64,000 nucleotides of DNA. It comes from Nicotiana tabacum (lineage: Eukaryota > Streptophyta > Magnoliopsida > Solanales > Solanaceae). Made by a program: the position numbers and the translations under genes. A model generated the notes under the pieces. The model had not been told where the DNA came from. It saw nothing but the letters and a program-made list of their open reading frames with translations, and made no database searches. Below, piece by piece: positions 37,946 to 50,600 of this stretch (its first letter is position 1; each line of letters begins with the position of its first letter). Location: NCBI RefSeq assembly GCF_000715075.1, contig NC_134093.1:98130826-98194825 (forward strand), in the 5' to 3' direction.

Positions 37946-39179
37946 GGCTCGGTCACAACCCAGAATTTTCAGCAGAAGAGGAAAATTGCAGCAGCTTTTT
38001 AAGTCCAATATTTGATCCGTTAACCATCTGAAACTCACTCGAGGCCCTCGGGACCTCTACCAAATATACCAACAAGTACTAAAATATGATATAAACTTAT
38101 TTGAAATCTCAAATCACATAAAACGACGCTAAAATCGCGAATGATGCTCCAATTCAAGCTTAATGAAACTTAGAATTTCAAACTTCTACATTCGATGTCG
38201 AAACCTATCAAATCAAGTCCGATTGACCTCAAATTTTACACACAAGTCATAAATAACATAACGGATCTATGAAAAGTTTTGGAACTGGATTCCGACCCCG
38301 ATATCAAAAAGTCAACTCCCCGGTCAAACTTCCAAACTTAAATTCCTATTTTAGCCATTTCAAGCATAATTTCACTACGGACTTCCAAATAAAATTCCGA
38401 TCATGCTCCTAAGTCCAAAATCACCATACGCAACTGTTGGAATCATTAAAATTTTATTCCGGGGTCGTTTGTATATAATTCGACATCCGGTCACTATTTA
38501 AACTCAAACTTTTAATTTTTCATCAAAATTCTATATCTCGGGCTAGGTACCTCAGAATTTAATTCCGGGCATATGCCCAAGTCCCAAATCACGATACGGA
38601 CCTACTGAAATTATCAAAATACTGATCCGAGTCCGTTTGCTCAAAATGTTGAACAAAGTCAACTCATTTGAGTTTTAAAGTTCTAATTCACATTTTAATC
38701 TATTTTTCACATAAAACAATTTTGGAAAATTTTACGGACTGTGCACGCAAGTTGAGGAATGATAAATAGTGCTTTTCGCTGTTTTAGAATATAGAATTAA
38801 TTATTAAATTTAAAGATGACATTTTGGGTCATCACAAATATTTCTTAAAACATAATAGTCACTCTAATATTGACGATTTAGACTTATTTTTTGAATTAAA
38901 AGTGTTTAGACTTACTAAGAGCAACGTCTCAAGAAATATTAAATGAATTAACTATATTATCAATTGAAAAGTAATTAGAAGAAATTGATTATAACAAAAA
39001 GTAACTTTGCATCTCACAAGGCTAAAAAAAATATACTTCACATAAATTAAGATTTTTTTTTATGTTTAAGGCCTCCTTTAAATTTTGGCTTTAGGCCCCT
39101 AGTGTGGTTGTGCTGCTCCTGGTGAACACTGGCTACTTTTCAATAAACACCCTTAAAAATGACTATGTCATGCCATTTT

Positions 39180-41117
39180 GACCTTTATTGGAGAATTTCA
39201 CTCTTCAAACTTGGATCAATGTTCTCTAAAATAGAAACTCTTCAAGCATTATATACGGCGGAACCAGGATTTTTGACAATTAAATTTTTAAAAAAAATTA
39301 AAAACATCACATTTAGATTTAAACTTGTATTTTCCTTATGTTAATATGATTCAAAACTTTATATACATATATAAAGAATTTATTTATTCTAATTACACAA
39401 TGTAACTTTTCGGCAAATAAATTCTCTTAGGTTATACGTGGCTTCGCCATTTGCTATCTATACTATATTAAAAGCACGAACGCCCTTAGTGAAATGTCGT
39501 TCGCCTGTTTTACCCTTTAAAACTAGAGTTCATACTAGACAAAATAGTCATTTGATTTTTTTTTCTAATATTTAGGACTCCAAAATCAACTAAAATTTTA
39601 ATTGTTAAAATATTTCCGTATGAAAATTATATAAAAAGTCCTAATATTTAAGATTTTAAAATCAATCAAACTTTTATCTCTTATAAATCCTTTCCTTATT
39701 CAACCCATGTAATGTATAAAATTACTTTGTGAATAAGGACGTTTTCTATTAGTCAAAAACAACAAACTCTCTTTGCCTATTCAAGCCTTAATTCATGTAG
39801 AAATTGAGCTCGGAAGTTCAGGAATCTCCATCTTAATATAAGACGTATGTTATATATATTTTTCGTGGAAAAACTATTCTTATCAATGCAACACATATAC
39901 TCTAAGCACGAAGCCCCTTAGTAAATGTAGTTCGCTTTTTTTTTTTACTCTTTAAAAATAAATTTTACATTAGACAAAATAGTCATTTACTTATTTTTAT
40001 AATATTTAAAATTCCAAATTAATTAAAATTTACTTATTAATTTATTTTTCTTTATTTGAACTATATATAATGTCCTAATAATGTGGATTTAGGAATACAA
40101 ATTTAATTAAAATTTTATTTTGTATAAAATTTCCATATTTGACCAACTTTTACACAGCATATGAACTTCATAAGTGCTTTTGGAGTTAAATAAGTGACTA
40201 TGAAAAAATTCTTATTCTTAGTCTCTGACGTATATAAATTAGTATTTTTCTCTCCAAGTATTACCAATAACTTATTACCTACAAATCATGATACATCAAC
40301 ATAACGTTCATTTTTCCTTTAACTTTTAAGAGTTTGATTAAATTTAAGTATCAATATGTAGAAGTTTCAACTAACATGGCAATATTAATTTAAAGAATAA
40401 ATTCAGCTACAATAATACTAGTATAAAATTGTAACTATGTTACCCCTATGATGTATCTACTTTAACAATTTAGTTTATTAATAAAATCAATCCTCTTCAA
40501 CCAAAAAGAGTTAATAATTTATTTGAAACTGTAAAATAAATATAATATTTTATTCATAGTTTGAAAAATTATCCTTAGCACTGTAAACTCTTAAAATTTC
40601 AGAGTACTCACTAGAACTCTTGAACGAGTCAACAAGAGAATTTAGATTTAAACCATTTCTTCCACTTGAAAAGACTGACTTGCGTCCATAAGTACTAGAC
40701 ATATGAATATAGGCTTCTCTTTTTTTTTGACTCAAGAAAATGTCCACTTAGCATATAACCTATTATGTGATGAACTTTTAATGAGCACATAAAAATACTT
40801 AAGTTGCAAAAATAAATTTTATACCATGTTAAAACTAGACATATAAGAATGATTTTATAAAAAGATGTCATGTAAAATGCAACACATAACATATTTGTAT
40901 CTTATATAGTAAGATATTTATAACTACAAATACTATATAACTAACTCAACTAAATTCATCAATCAGAAAATATTGAATTTAACTATTGTTCAATGTAATA
41001 ACATTCATTTGCATCATTTAGACAAGTATTACATTTAGTTTAATGTCACTACTATTTTCCAATAATATGTTTGTCTTGTGTACGTTTTATACTGGTTGAC
41101 TCAATGAAACCAGGTGG
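39180..41117. other. Intergenic; CYP84A-flank fragment and Helitron-like 5' end
   Basis: Bases 39181-39225 match 26012-26056 upstream of CYP84A. At 39457 a TCTATACTATATTAAAAGCA start preceded by A resembles a plant Helitron 5' end; a partial second copy of the following CACGAA.GCCC..TTAGT block lies near 39905. No 3' CTRR hairpin was identified. No gene seen. Confidence 0.45.
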
Positions 41118-41256
41118 CAGGGGCGGAGCTACAGTAGAGGATGCGGGTTCGGGCGAACCCAGTGACTTTTTCCGAGACCCTGTATTTGTATTGAAAAATT
41201 TACTATTTCTATATAAATATATCATGCCGAACCCTAGTAACAAAAGATGTTTGAGT

Positions 41257-41313
41257 TCAATGGTAAGAGTTCTGGGTTCGCGCAGAGAACACGTGGGTTC
41301 GAATCCCGCTTGA
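41257..41313 (+). other. tRNA-like (A box/B box) block in the hAT left end
   Basis: GTTCAATGGTAAGAG followed by GTGGGTTCGAATCCCGC resembles the A and B boxes of a tRNA. A full cloverleaf is not evident, so it is not called a tRNA gene. Confidence 0.5.
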
Positions 41314-42091
41314 AGCAGTGTGTTATTTTGTTGTTTTTACAAAACAAAAAATATCAGAAAGTACAATTGTTTTTTACAAAACAAATATCAGAAAATACAA
41401 ACTAAGGACAATGTAATTCTCGAACAACTACAAAAAGAATTTCAAAAAGTACAAACTACCGACAATGTAATTCTCAAACAACTCTAAAGGACACTTTTTG
41501 ACTTACTTTAGACTAAAATTTATTCTTTTTAATACATAAAACATAAAGCATTTTCTCTTTCTAATAAACAATTCATTTTAAACAAAAACAGCCAAGTGCC
41601 AACACACCTTCGCCTTTCTAATTCTCAAATCAAAAAGCTAGATTTCTTTGCCTGTTAGTCTTTTGATGATTTGATCGCTGCTACAACCCTCTGCCGGAGC
41701 CGGATGCCCTCAAACTCTCGTTGTGTATGCTCTTACTCTCTTAGAAGTTAGACCCTTCTTTCTTCTTCAATTCCTCTTTCCTGATTTTTTCTCTTCATGT
41801 TTTCCTCTTATATTTTATATTTGACAATTTATACAAAATCTGATTTTTAATCTTTGATTTTAGGGTTGTCCCACATTTTGAACTTCATTCTCTTTGTCAA
41901 TTTGTGCTTTTGTACTTTTCAAAAGTACAAACTTGAATTCTCCGACAAATCGATACACAAGGTATGTAGTCCTACTTTTCTGTTTTTAATTTCTGAGACT
42001 AACTTTTCGGTGTAATTTTGTTTTGTAATTTTTAGGGTCTTGAAGTGTAATTTTGTTTTGTAATTTTTAGGGTCTTCTAGCAAAAGTCGAT

Positions 42092-44485
42092 ATGATCACG
42101 AGTTTTTACAAAGCTCAAGCTTCTGCATCTTCTTCTAGCTCTCCTTTGTCAAGTTCTCTATGTCCAGTTATTAGTAACAATATTAATCCTTCCCAAGCAT
42201 CGGATAAAGTGTTGAATTATGAGCCCGATCCCGGTGAAAGAAAACTAATTTCAGCATATTCACCTAATTTACGTGATAGAGTTAGGAGAAATTATATACA
42301 AAATGGACCTTGTCAACCTCGTGATTTTGTCTTTCCAAAAAGAGATTTTGGAGGAATAATGAGTCAGTTTAATCCTGAATGGTTTAAAACTTCATGTTCT
42401 CAATGGTTAGAATATAGCATTAAACAAGATGCAGCATTTTGTTTATGTTGTTACTTGTTTAAAAATGAGGTTGGAGGATATGGAAAAAAAGTAGGTGATG
42501 CTTTCACAACAGATGGTTTTAGAGGTTGAAATAAAGCTTTAGAAAGATTTAATTCACATGTGGGTAACGTGGGTAGTGTTCATAATCGATGTTTCAATAT
42601 GATGCTAGATTTAATGAACCAAGAACAATCCATTCTAACTTCTTCGGACAAACAATCTGAGAAAATTAAAAGTGATCATCGAGTTCGCTTGAATGCTTCA
42701 ATTGATGTGATAAGGTATCTTTTGAAAGAAGGAATGCCTTTTCGGGGCCATGATGAAACTGTAACTTCTACAAGAAGAGGCCATTTTTTAGATCTTTTAA
42801 AATGGTATGCGGATAGGAAGGAAGATGTGAAAAATGTGGTATTAGAAAAAGCTCCAAAAAATAACACCATGACTTCTCCTGATATTCAAAAAGATATTGT
42901 GAATTCTTGTGCAGAAGAAACAGCGAAAGCAATTATTGAAGACTTGAATGGGGATTTTTTTGGGATATTAGTTGATGAGTCTAAAGATGTCTCTCATAAG
43001 GAACAAATGGCTCTTGTGTTGCGCTATGTCAACAAAGATGGTGAACTTATTGAGCGATTCCTTGGTCTTGTTCATGTTAAAGATACAACTGCACATGCAT
43101 TATAAAAAGCAATAAATTCTATGCTTTTACAACATTCATTGAGTTCATCTTTAATACGGGGACAAGGGTATGATGGAGCTAGTAACATGCAAGGAGAAAT
43201 TAATGGTCTTAAAGCTTTGATTCTGAAAGATAATCCTTCGGCATATTGCGTACATTGCTTTCCTTATCAATTGCAATTGACTCTTGTAGCTGTTGCAAAG
43301 AAACACCATGATATAAATAATTTTTTTGACATTCTTGCTAATGTTCTGAATGTTGTTGGAGGTTCTTATAAGCGTAGGGAGATGCTTAGAGATGATCAAG
43401 CTAAAAAATTAGATGAGTTATTAGTGATTGATGAAGTTCATACAGGAAGTGGATTAAATCAAGAACTTGGGCTTCAAAGACCAGGTGATACCCGTTGGGG
43501 ATCTCACTTTAAGACATTGCGCAACTTTATATCTTTATTCTCATCAATTGTTCATGTACTTGGAGTTCTTGCAAATGAGAGTTCAAATTATCAGGAGAAA
43601 GCACTGGCAAAAAGTCTAGTGGAAGATATAAGATCTTATGAGCTTGTGTATATATTACATTTGATGTTAAAAATAATGGCAATTACATATTATTTGAATA
43701 TGAATCTGCAAAGAAAATATCAAGATATTGTTAATGCTATGAAACTTGTTCATTTCACAAAGAGGCAATTGCAAACAATGAGGGAATCTAAATGGAATTC
43801 TTTGTTAGAAGATGTCTCTTCGTTTTGTGATAAGAATGGTATTATGATCCCAAAAATAGATGAGAAGTATGGTCTTGGAAAGTCGAAGCGTAAAAGCTCA
43901 ACTTTTACATATTCTCATCATTTGCATGTAGAAGTTTTTTGTGCCGCTATTGATTTGCAACTTTCGGAGCTTAACAATCTTTTTAGTGAAGTGAATACTG
44001 ATTTGCTTCTTGGTATGGCTAGTTTGAGTCCCGATGATTCTTTTGCAAATTATGATAAAAACAAGATTATGAAACTTGCTACATATTATCAAAATGAGTT
44101 CACTGCTTCTAAGCTTGAAGATCTTAGTTTTGAGCTTGATAATTATATTGACTATGTTCGAGAAATGGACAATGCATTCTCTAACTTGAAAGGGCTTGGC
44201 GATCTCTCGAAGACATTGGTTAAGACAAATATTCACAAGACATGGGGAATTGTTTATTTGCTTGTGAAGCTAAGTTTGATATTACCCGTGGCTACTGCAA
44301 CGGTCGAAAGGGCTTTTTCCTCAATGAAGTTTATTAAAATTGACTTGCGAAGCAGAATTGGTGATGACTTTTTGAATGATTGTTTAGTTTGTTATATAGA
44401 GGATGGAGTATTTGAAAGTGTACCTAATGATGCGATCATTGATCGTTTTCAAAACATGACAAGTCGTCGAGTTCAATTGAAATGA
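42092..44485 (+). pseudogene. hAT transposase (TTF zinc finger, DUF4371-like, hAT dimerisation domain) with two in-frame stops
   Basis: One frame of 798 codons is cut by TGA at 42527-42529 and TAA at 43103-43105 but keeps phase throughout, so the lesions are point changes. A TTF-type zinc finger region lies at about residues 85-145 (WFKTSCSQWLEYS, AFCLCCYLF). The catalytic core shows LVDESKDVSHKEQ and GQGYDGASNMQGE acidic motifs. The C terminus carries the hAT dimerisation block (ATATVERAFSSMKFIK, LRSRIGDDFLNDCL). The protein would bind the element ends and cut and paste it. A 5' UTR intron is likely (GTATGT at 41961 to TTTTTAG at about 42070). Low divergence and only two stops suggest recent inactivation; readthrough is unlikely to matter. 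Confidence 0.9.
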
Positions 44486-44650
44486 TAATGTTTATATTCA
44501 TATATTGTGTTTGTCTGGTTCGTTACCTTTAATATTTATTAGATATCGATACTCATTCTTTAGTCAGCTTGTTATTGTATATTAGTTTTAGATCATCGTC
44601 TTTTCTTATAATTTAGAACTCATACAATTTAAATTCTAGCTCTGCCTCTG

Positions 44651-45174
44651 AACGCATGTACACTAAAACTAGTATTATTGAAGAGTCAACACACATAACC
44701 AATTTAAATCTTACGTTCTTTGACTAAGTTGTTAAATAATTACCCGCGTGCTTGTCAAATTAGTCATCTTTTTCGGCTTTCTTTAATTTTTGGTTGGATG
44801 GAGAGAGTGACGGTAGTGGACCATAGGATTTTAAGTAAACAATATGATTAATCTATTGTCATAATTTTGTTTGTAAGTTGGAGTTTGGACAGTAGTGGGT
44901 TTAAAGTTTTACTTCTTATTTCAAATTGAAATTAAATTTATATTATTACGAGCAGTTTCAATCAATTATGCATAGCATGCACTCTCTTTGTTAGAGTTTA
45001 TGCTATATCTTATTTTTTTTTAGTCCATTTCAAAAAGTATTTTCTAAAATAATTTAATTAAATTTTTTATTAGTTTTTATAATCACATATATATCATGGT
45101 ATATATATTTGAAATCACAAGTTTCAAAAACGTTAAAGTCACAAAAATATTATAGTTTGCATATTGTTTATGGT
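44651..45174. other. Intergenic, no gene seen
   Basis: AT-rich; may include unrecognisable intron sequence of the CYP84A fragment that follows. Confidence 0.4.
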
Positions 45175-45560
45175 CTAGCATGTCATACCATTCGTATTAT
45201 ATGTTGAAAATGATGAGTTCAGCTGAACGACTCTTAACACCCTAGATATGTGTGTTTGCAGCTATGCAACTGGGGTTCTTGAATGAGTTGATAGAGGGGG
45301 GAGGGGTTCTTTTCAAGATTTGGGTGGTAACACTCCTACTTTCCTCTTTCTTTTTCTCTTTGAAAAGGATATTCTAATCAAATAAAGACTTGTTACATCT
45401 TTGAAACATTTTTGTAATTTACCTTGCATTTTCTTATTGTGATTAACCTGGTATCTTGGCAAGAAAAAAGAAGAAGGATGTAATGTATATATGAAACAAC
45501 AAATGATATAGTGCACGTAAAGATAATGTTGCGCGCCTAAATTACTTGGAAAATCGAGAG
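45175..45560 (+). pseudogene. CYP84A 3'-end pseudogene fragment
   Basis: The fragment aligns with the intact CYP84A gene in order: end of intron 3 (GAGTTCAGCTGAAC versus GAGTTCAACTGAAC), acceptor TTTGCAG, the first exon 4 codons (ATGCAACTGGGGTT versus ATGCAACTAGGATT), then a jump over the rest of exon 4 into the 3' UTR (TTTGAAAAGGATATTCTAAT, AATAAAGACTTGT, GTGATTAAC.TGGTATCTTG), ending with GCGCCTAAATTACTTGG. Upstream exons are missing, apparently replaced by the hAT region. It indicates an older duplicate of the CYP84A locus. Confidence 0.85.
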
Positions 45561-45678
45561 AAAAAAATTAGTGTGGAAATCAAAGATTCCATCTTTCTTA
45601 CAGCAACAGATGACGGAAAATAAATCCTTCTGGAAAAGAGAAAATGGAAAACAGCTGTGAAAATTGGTTATAAATATT

Positions 45679-45751
45679 CGCCCACCGTGGGGCTCGAACC
45701 CACGACCACAAGGTTAAGAGCCTTGCGCTCTACCAACTGAGCTAGACGGGC
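45679..45751 (-). tRNA. tRNA-Lys (CTT anticodon)
   Basis: The minus strand starts GCCCGTCTAGCTCAGTTGG and ends CCCCACGGTGGGCG, 73 bases, without an intron. It has a 7-bp acceptor stem (GCCCGTC paired with GGTGGGC, with G-U pairing), A box TAGCTCAGTTGG, anticodon loop CTCTTAA giving CTT, and B box GGTTCGAGCCC. It looks intact and is probably a functional nuclear gene. Confidence 0.97.
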
Positions 45752-45904
45752 TAGTGTTCTAAAATTTATTCTGCGACGAATTGATCCCATTTAAAAAGAA
45801 AACAAAAGAACAGGGAAAAAAGGTGGGGCAGGCCATTCTAACAATTACTGCAGAAATCCATAGTCTACAACCTTGCACAGTGTCCTTAGCAAAACAAATC
45901 ATCG

Positions 45905-46590
45905 CTAAACAGAATCTCAACAACAACAAATCCAGTATAATTTGACGAGTGGGGTTTGGGGAGGATAGTGTGTACGCAGATCTTATCCGTACCTTGTGGG
46001 TAGAGAGACTGTTTCCGATAGACTAGGAAAGAAAAAGAAAGCAGTAACAACAAGATAATAAGAAAATAAGCAGTAACAATAACAAGAAAATAAGAGAACA
46101 AGCAGTATCAACAGCAATATAATAAGAAAACATGTAGTAATCAAGACTGTCAATAACCGAATACAAGGCTGACTACTACTACTACCGGTATGGGGAAGAC
46201 ACACACTCAGACTAACTACTAGCCTTCTACCCTAATTCTCGACCTCTACACCTTCCTATCAAGGATCATGTCCTCGGTGAGCTGAAGCAACGCCAAGTCC
46301 TGTCAAATTATCTCTCCCCAGTACTTCTTTGGCCTACCTCTACCCCTCTTCAGACCATCTGAGGTCAACCTCCCACACCTCCTCAGTGGAGCATTTGAGC
46401 TTCTCCTCTTCACATGCCCAAACCACCTAAGTCTCGCTTCTCGCATCTTGTCATTCCACCGAGGCTACTCCTACCATGTCCCGAATATCTTCATTTCTAA
46501 TCTTATCAATCTTGGTATGTCCGCATATCCATCTCAGCATCCTCATTTCCACTACTTTCATCTTCTAGACATGAGAGTTCTTGACTGGGC
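45905..46590 (-). mobile_element. RTE-type LINE, 5'-truncated 3' end, minus strand
   Basis: On the minus strand it ends ...GTCTGCGTACAC-like sequence, CCCCACTCG and a short TTG tail (plus-strand CAACAACAAC at about 45918). The minus-strand part at 46200-46590 translates to the same C-terminal region as the LINE at 56200-56448 ([12 protein letters not shown] block, LRWFGH-like motif). Frames are broken. Confidence 0.82.
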
Positions 46591-47666
46591 AACACTCTGA
46601 ATCTCGACAGACCTAAATAAATGCCTTGCATCCATTAAACATTTGCTGCACTCCAGTAAACATTTGGACTTCTGGACTTCTGGTGGTCTATTGGAAGATG
46701 AGATAAACAAGATGGTTAGGGAACATGAAATGCATGCCCAGGCAAAGGCCAAAAAGGAGGTCTCCTATTTCTCGTCTCATAGAGAATCTCCGCATTGCGG
46801 ATCGCCTGAAACAGCTCTCTTTCGATTTGGCTCAAATACCTATTTAAGGTATTTTCAGAAAGTGCAGAAACTACAATATTCAGTATTGAAAAGAGCTTGA
46901 AGGACTACAGTGCAGAAACTACCATAAATGTATTTTCCTCGTATTCTTTTCCCCACAAATGTGTATATACCAATACAGATATGGTAGCTACCGGTTGTCT
47001 TCTTTCTAGTTTCTATATCTACTGCTAGAGAATAGTAGCTCTAATTCTGAATGTTTCCTTATTACGTACATTCAACTATTAATATCGTTCGGTTGACCCC
47101 TATATTAAGAAATTCAATAGATTTTAGTAGTAACATAACCATTAACTGTGATTTTATTTGTTGGTAGATTTATTCAGTCTAATATCATGAATACTGAGGG
47201 ATCACAATTATCCTTTTACTTGAAAAATACTAACGTAATAGATCGGAACTATAATAGCAGCTAATAAGTAAAGTAGTTAATGTGCTGGGGAGGGAGGGGG
47301 GAAAGACATATCCTCACAGGTTAGTTGTTTCACTACTTCTCCTACATCCAAAAATATAGGATCTTAATTACTGCCAATTCAGTAACATCAAGTTGGAGGA
47401 AAGAAGAAAAAGCTTGTGTATAAATATTTGTCAAATTTATTCAAACAAGATTAGCAATCAACTCAAATTAAAGAGATTATAAATCCAAACTGACTAGCAC
47501 GTTTCGAAAAAGGGAACGACATAGAGCAGAATCTAACTGGCCTGCTTTTCATCAAATTTACAAAGTTACAGATTCATGTTTCAGAGTCTTATTCACATAC
47601 TGAACCTATGCAATCATAGTAAGAGTGGCAAGAATGCTAAATACTAAGAAATAAGAACTGTAAAAT
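46591..47666. other. Region between LINE fragment and TMCO4-like gene; 3' UTR of that gene at its right end
   Basis: An 85-codon open frame at 46643-46900 (+) is of unknown meaning and matches no family I recognise. The minus-strand AATAAA at 47436-47441, about 226 bases after the stop codon of the minus-strand gene, is a candidate polyadenylation signal. Confidence 0.45.
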
Positions 47667-50600
47667 CTATGTTTTTACAGCACGCTCACCAAAAACAGGA
47701 TAATAAGTATCCAGCTCAAGTAGTTCTAAAATCTCTTGGGTTGCCCATAGGTACGACGAATGACCCTCGATGAATTCAGTTACATCAACCTGTTAAAAGC
47801 AATGAGGCATCAAATAAATTGAACTTCAACTAAATGGAGACGACTGGAATATAGAAAACAGAAATTGGGCATAAAAACTTACATTTTCAACGCCGGGAAC
47901 CTCAACTGGTTGAATACCAGCCAAGCCTTGAGTAAGGAGACTGTAGAAGAAATTACAGAAGTCATCACAATAAAGAGAAGCAAAAACGACACATCAAACA
48001 TGAAAGCAGATATAGGGGAATCCCTGAAACCGTCAAATATATTCCAGCTGCAGTAGTTCACATGAAAGCAGATACGGGGTTTCATGTAAACCGGTGAAAT
48101 ATGTTGCAGCTGCAGCAGTTAACATTTTCAACATCAGTACTATGCTAGCGGATAATGCATACCTGGCACGAAAGGCAACTCCAAGCATCCAATCATTTGT
48201 AGAGTAAGCATTCACAAATCTACCAGCTACCACCTGCAAAACAAGAACAGAGAGCTTCGCATATAAATGAGGTTGAAGCCCTATACCAGTAAGGAAACAA
48301 AATATAAAGAAAAAGATGGGAGGGAAGGGGGAGGCCCAAGATTTATTAATTAGAAGTAGTTAAAATCAAGAAAAGCACGACAATGAAAACCTTTCTAGCT
48401 GCTTCCCAGTTCATATCTTTAATTGCAATGGGTGCCCCGAGAAGAACAACCCTTTCCACTAGTCCAGCTGCCAAAATTTAGAAAGTACTTCAGGATCACA
48501 GGAAGCAACTCAACAATCAGTAAATGAAATTACTACATCTCAGCTCAAATTAGTTGTTGTCTAAGAAAGCAAATGATGATCAATCTAAAAAGTAAAATAA
48601 ATTAAACGAACACTTACAATTATTTTCAGTCTCAGCCAGAATCTGGAGACATTTAAAAATAACTCTTGCCCCTAGTGAAAATCCTACAAGTGTCACAGGC
48701 CTGAAACATTCATGGACAACCAATAATGGAATTGTCTAACACGTAAACCCAAACTTTCAGGACAATCAATTGAAATTTTCTCCAAATTATATTTAAAGCT
48801 TGTATACCTGTGCCCTTGTAATCCTTTTTTCAACACTTCTGCCAGGAGTACTCCTGCTTTATCAGATCTGCAAATGCAAATTCAGACTTTTTTTTTCCAA
48901 TCAAAGAAATATGATACTCCGCTTTCGACACAAAATGGTATAGTATAACTGCTCGATGATTTAAGCAATAGGATTCTGGAGCATAATCAGCACCATTGGA
49001 AAAGGGAAAGAAAGGAGGAAATTTCAGAGACTAGAAATGCTAGTGATACAAAACTTAAAATGCAAATACGGGAAAACAGTTTGGATTCTTTCTTTGGATT
49101 TTCTCATCCTTACAATTAATTTACCACCTCCCCTTATTACAGATGAACCTTATGATTGCAGAGAAAATGAAAGGAAAACAACTCCAAAACTTCCTCCTCC
49201 CTGATCCACATCCCACAACAGAAAAGAACGTGCAATGAAAAATAAGCAGATAAAAAGAAACCTGTCCACAGCAATTGACCATGTGCTGTCTATAAAATCA
49301 GTAATAGTAAGTAAAGCTGCAGGCCAAGCCAATGCTGTTAAAAGAGTGTGTAGTACAGTCATCATAGCGCCTTGCTTCATCAACTCCAATGCAATTCCTG
49401 TAATTTAGTCATGTTGTCTATATCACACACTAATAATACAATTGTATATGGTCAGTGTATTACATCACCTGAAAGCAAAGTATAAAATTATTTACTTGAC
49501 GTCAGCCAGTCCTGAATTGCAGTGCTTACAGCAATAAGATTCTTAGATTCCCACTGCAATATATACCTGAGAAAATTGTGAAATGTAAGGACAATTTATT
49601 CTTTTCTCATCGCCCATTGACTTGACTTGCTGGTTTAACTGTAATGCAACAAATTTTCTGAGTTTTGAGGCCTTTTTTCTTGGGGGAAGTTTTCAAGAAT
49701 TTGATTTCTTGGAGGAAGTTTTCAAGAATTTGATTTCTTTTTGGGACTTAAAAGAGACTACTTCTTCGTCAGCAAAGTGACCAGCAGTTCCCGTCTGCGA
49801 AATCCACTTCTGATAACCACTCTGAATCAGTGGTTTCTGAGAATTTGTTGAATAGCGACTCTTTCCATTTTTCCGACACCGGTGATAATAATTCTCCCAC
49901 GAAGATTCCGATTCCGATTCCGGTCAATTCTCGCCGCCAGCTCATCGCAATCCATCACCGCCGGCCAGATTTTCGTTAACTTCAAAGGCTGCAATCCAAG
50001 TTCTATTGTTCCTCTCTTTGTCCTGATATTTTAATAGTTTGATATTATAGCGTAATTGTATCTCCTTGCCTGCTTATTTTGTTCTTAAATCTTTAGTTAG
50101 TATTTCCCATAGCATTGACAAATTAATTGCATTAGTGATAGCTTTGCCTACTTGTTTATATTGTTATCTACATGTTTACATCTTTATTTTGAATCTTTAT
50201 TTAAAATATTCCCTAGTAGTTCTCTTCTAGTTTTGCACATTTTCTTTGTGACCTTTAGTTGTAGATTATAGTCCCCTTTAGCTCTTGTATTGTATTTCTT
50301 CACCTATTTTTCTGTCCTTTAGTTGTAGATCATAGTTCCTTTAGTTCCTTTGTTTTATTTCTTCACCTGTTTTTCTGACCTTTAGTTGTAGATTATAGTT
50401 CCCGTTAGTTCCTTTATTTAATTTCTTCACCTGTTTTGCGACCTTTAGTGGTAGATTATATTCCGTAGTGACTCCTAGATTATAGTGGCTTTGGTGAATG
50501 ATGGTAGGGTAAGGTCTTGTCCTCGGGGGTGTCAATGCGGGGTAAGGGGTAAGGGGTAAGAGGTCTAAGGGAGCTACTAGGCTGAGAGTGGGGTCTTGGA

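Larger units (their letters stand above)
32857..38836 (-). mobile_element. Solo LTR, minus strand, TSD AATAT, interrupted by a second solo LTR
   Basis: Read on the minus strand it starts TGTGATGACCCAAAATGTC (38836 downward) and ends GGGATCGTGACA (at 32857). It is flanked by a perfect AATAT duplication (32852-32856 and 38837-38841). Without the nested LTR and one ACCAC copy it measures 3122 bp. Features on the minus strand: dyad CCCGAGGGCCTCG (about 38042), GATCGAAGCC-type array (37810-37945), GTAAG sites (GT at 37705 and 37294), hairpin (33336-33359) and TTTTTGTGCAG ending at 33267. The frame at 33039-33308 is LTR sequence. Confidence 0.92.
32109..39121. mobile_element. hAT-like non-autonomous element, about 1.0 kb without its insertions
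   Basis: Begins TGAGGCCGGTTCTAAGG and ends GTTGTGCTGCTCCTG. Direct flanks are GTGAACAC (32101-32108 and 39122-39129; up to GTGAACACTG if the ends are set two bases inward). Both subterminal parts carry GGCTTTAGGCCCC-like sequence and loosely mirrored AAATTT..GGA blocks. The superfamily is inferred from the 8-bp duplication. It contains the minus-strand LTR. Confidence 0.65.
31861..39179. repeat. Dispersed repeat with CCAGCATAATATGCTGG-type dyads (copy 2), split by a 7-kb nest
   Basis: Left part 31861-32108, right part 39122-39179. Together they match 17339-17621. The split point carries the duplicated 8-mer GTGAACAC of the hAT-like insertion. Only about 300 bases belong to the repeat. Confidence 0.7.
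41118..44650 (+). mobile_element. hAT transposon with TTF-type transposase, about 3.5 kb
   Basis: Left end CAGGGGCGGAGCTA, right end inverted CAGAGGCAGAGCTA (12 of 14 match). The adjoining 8-mers (CCAGGTGG and AACGCATG) do not match, so the duplication is lost or one end is misplaced. It contains the transposase frame and a tRNA-like block near the left end. Confidence 0.82.

Noticed and set aside
41257..41313. Functional tRNA gene
   Set aside because: Only A- and B-box-like words; acceptor stem and anticodon arm do not form.
46643..46900. 85-codon open frame as a gene
   Set aside because: No recognisable domain, promoter or splice context; left as unexplained sequence.
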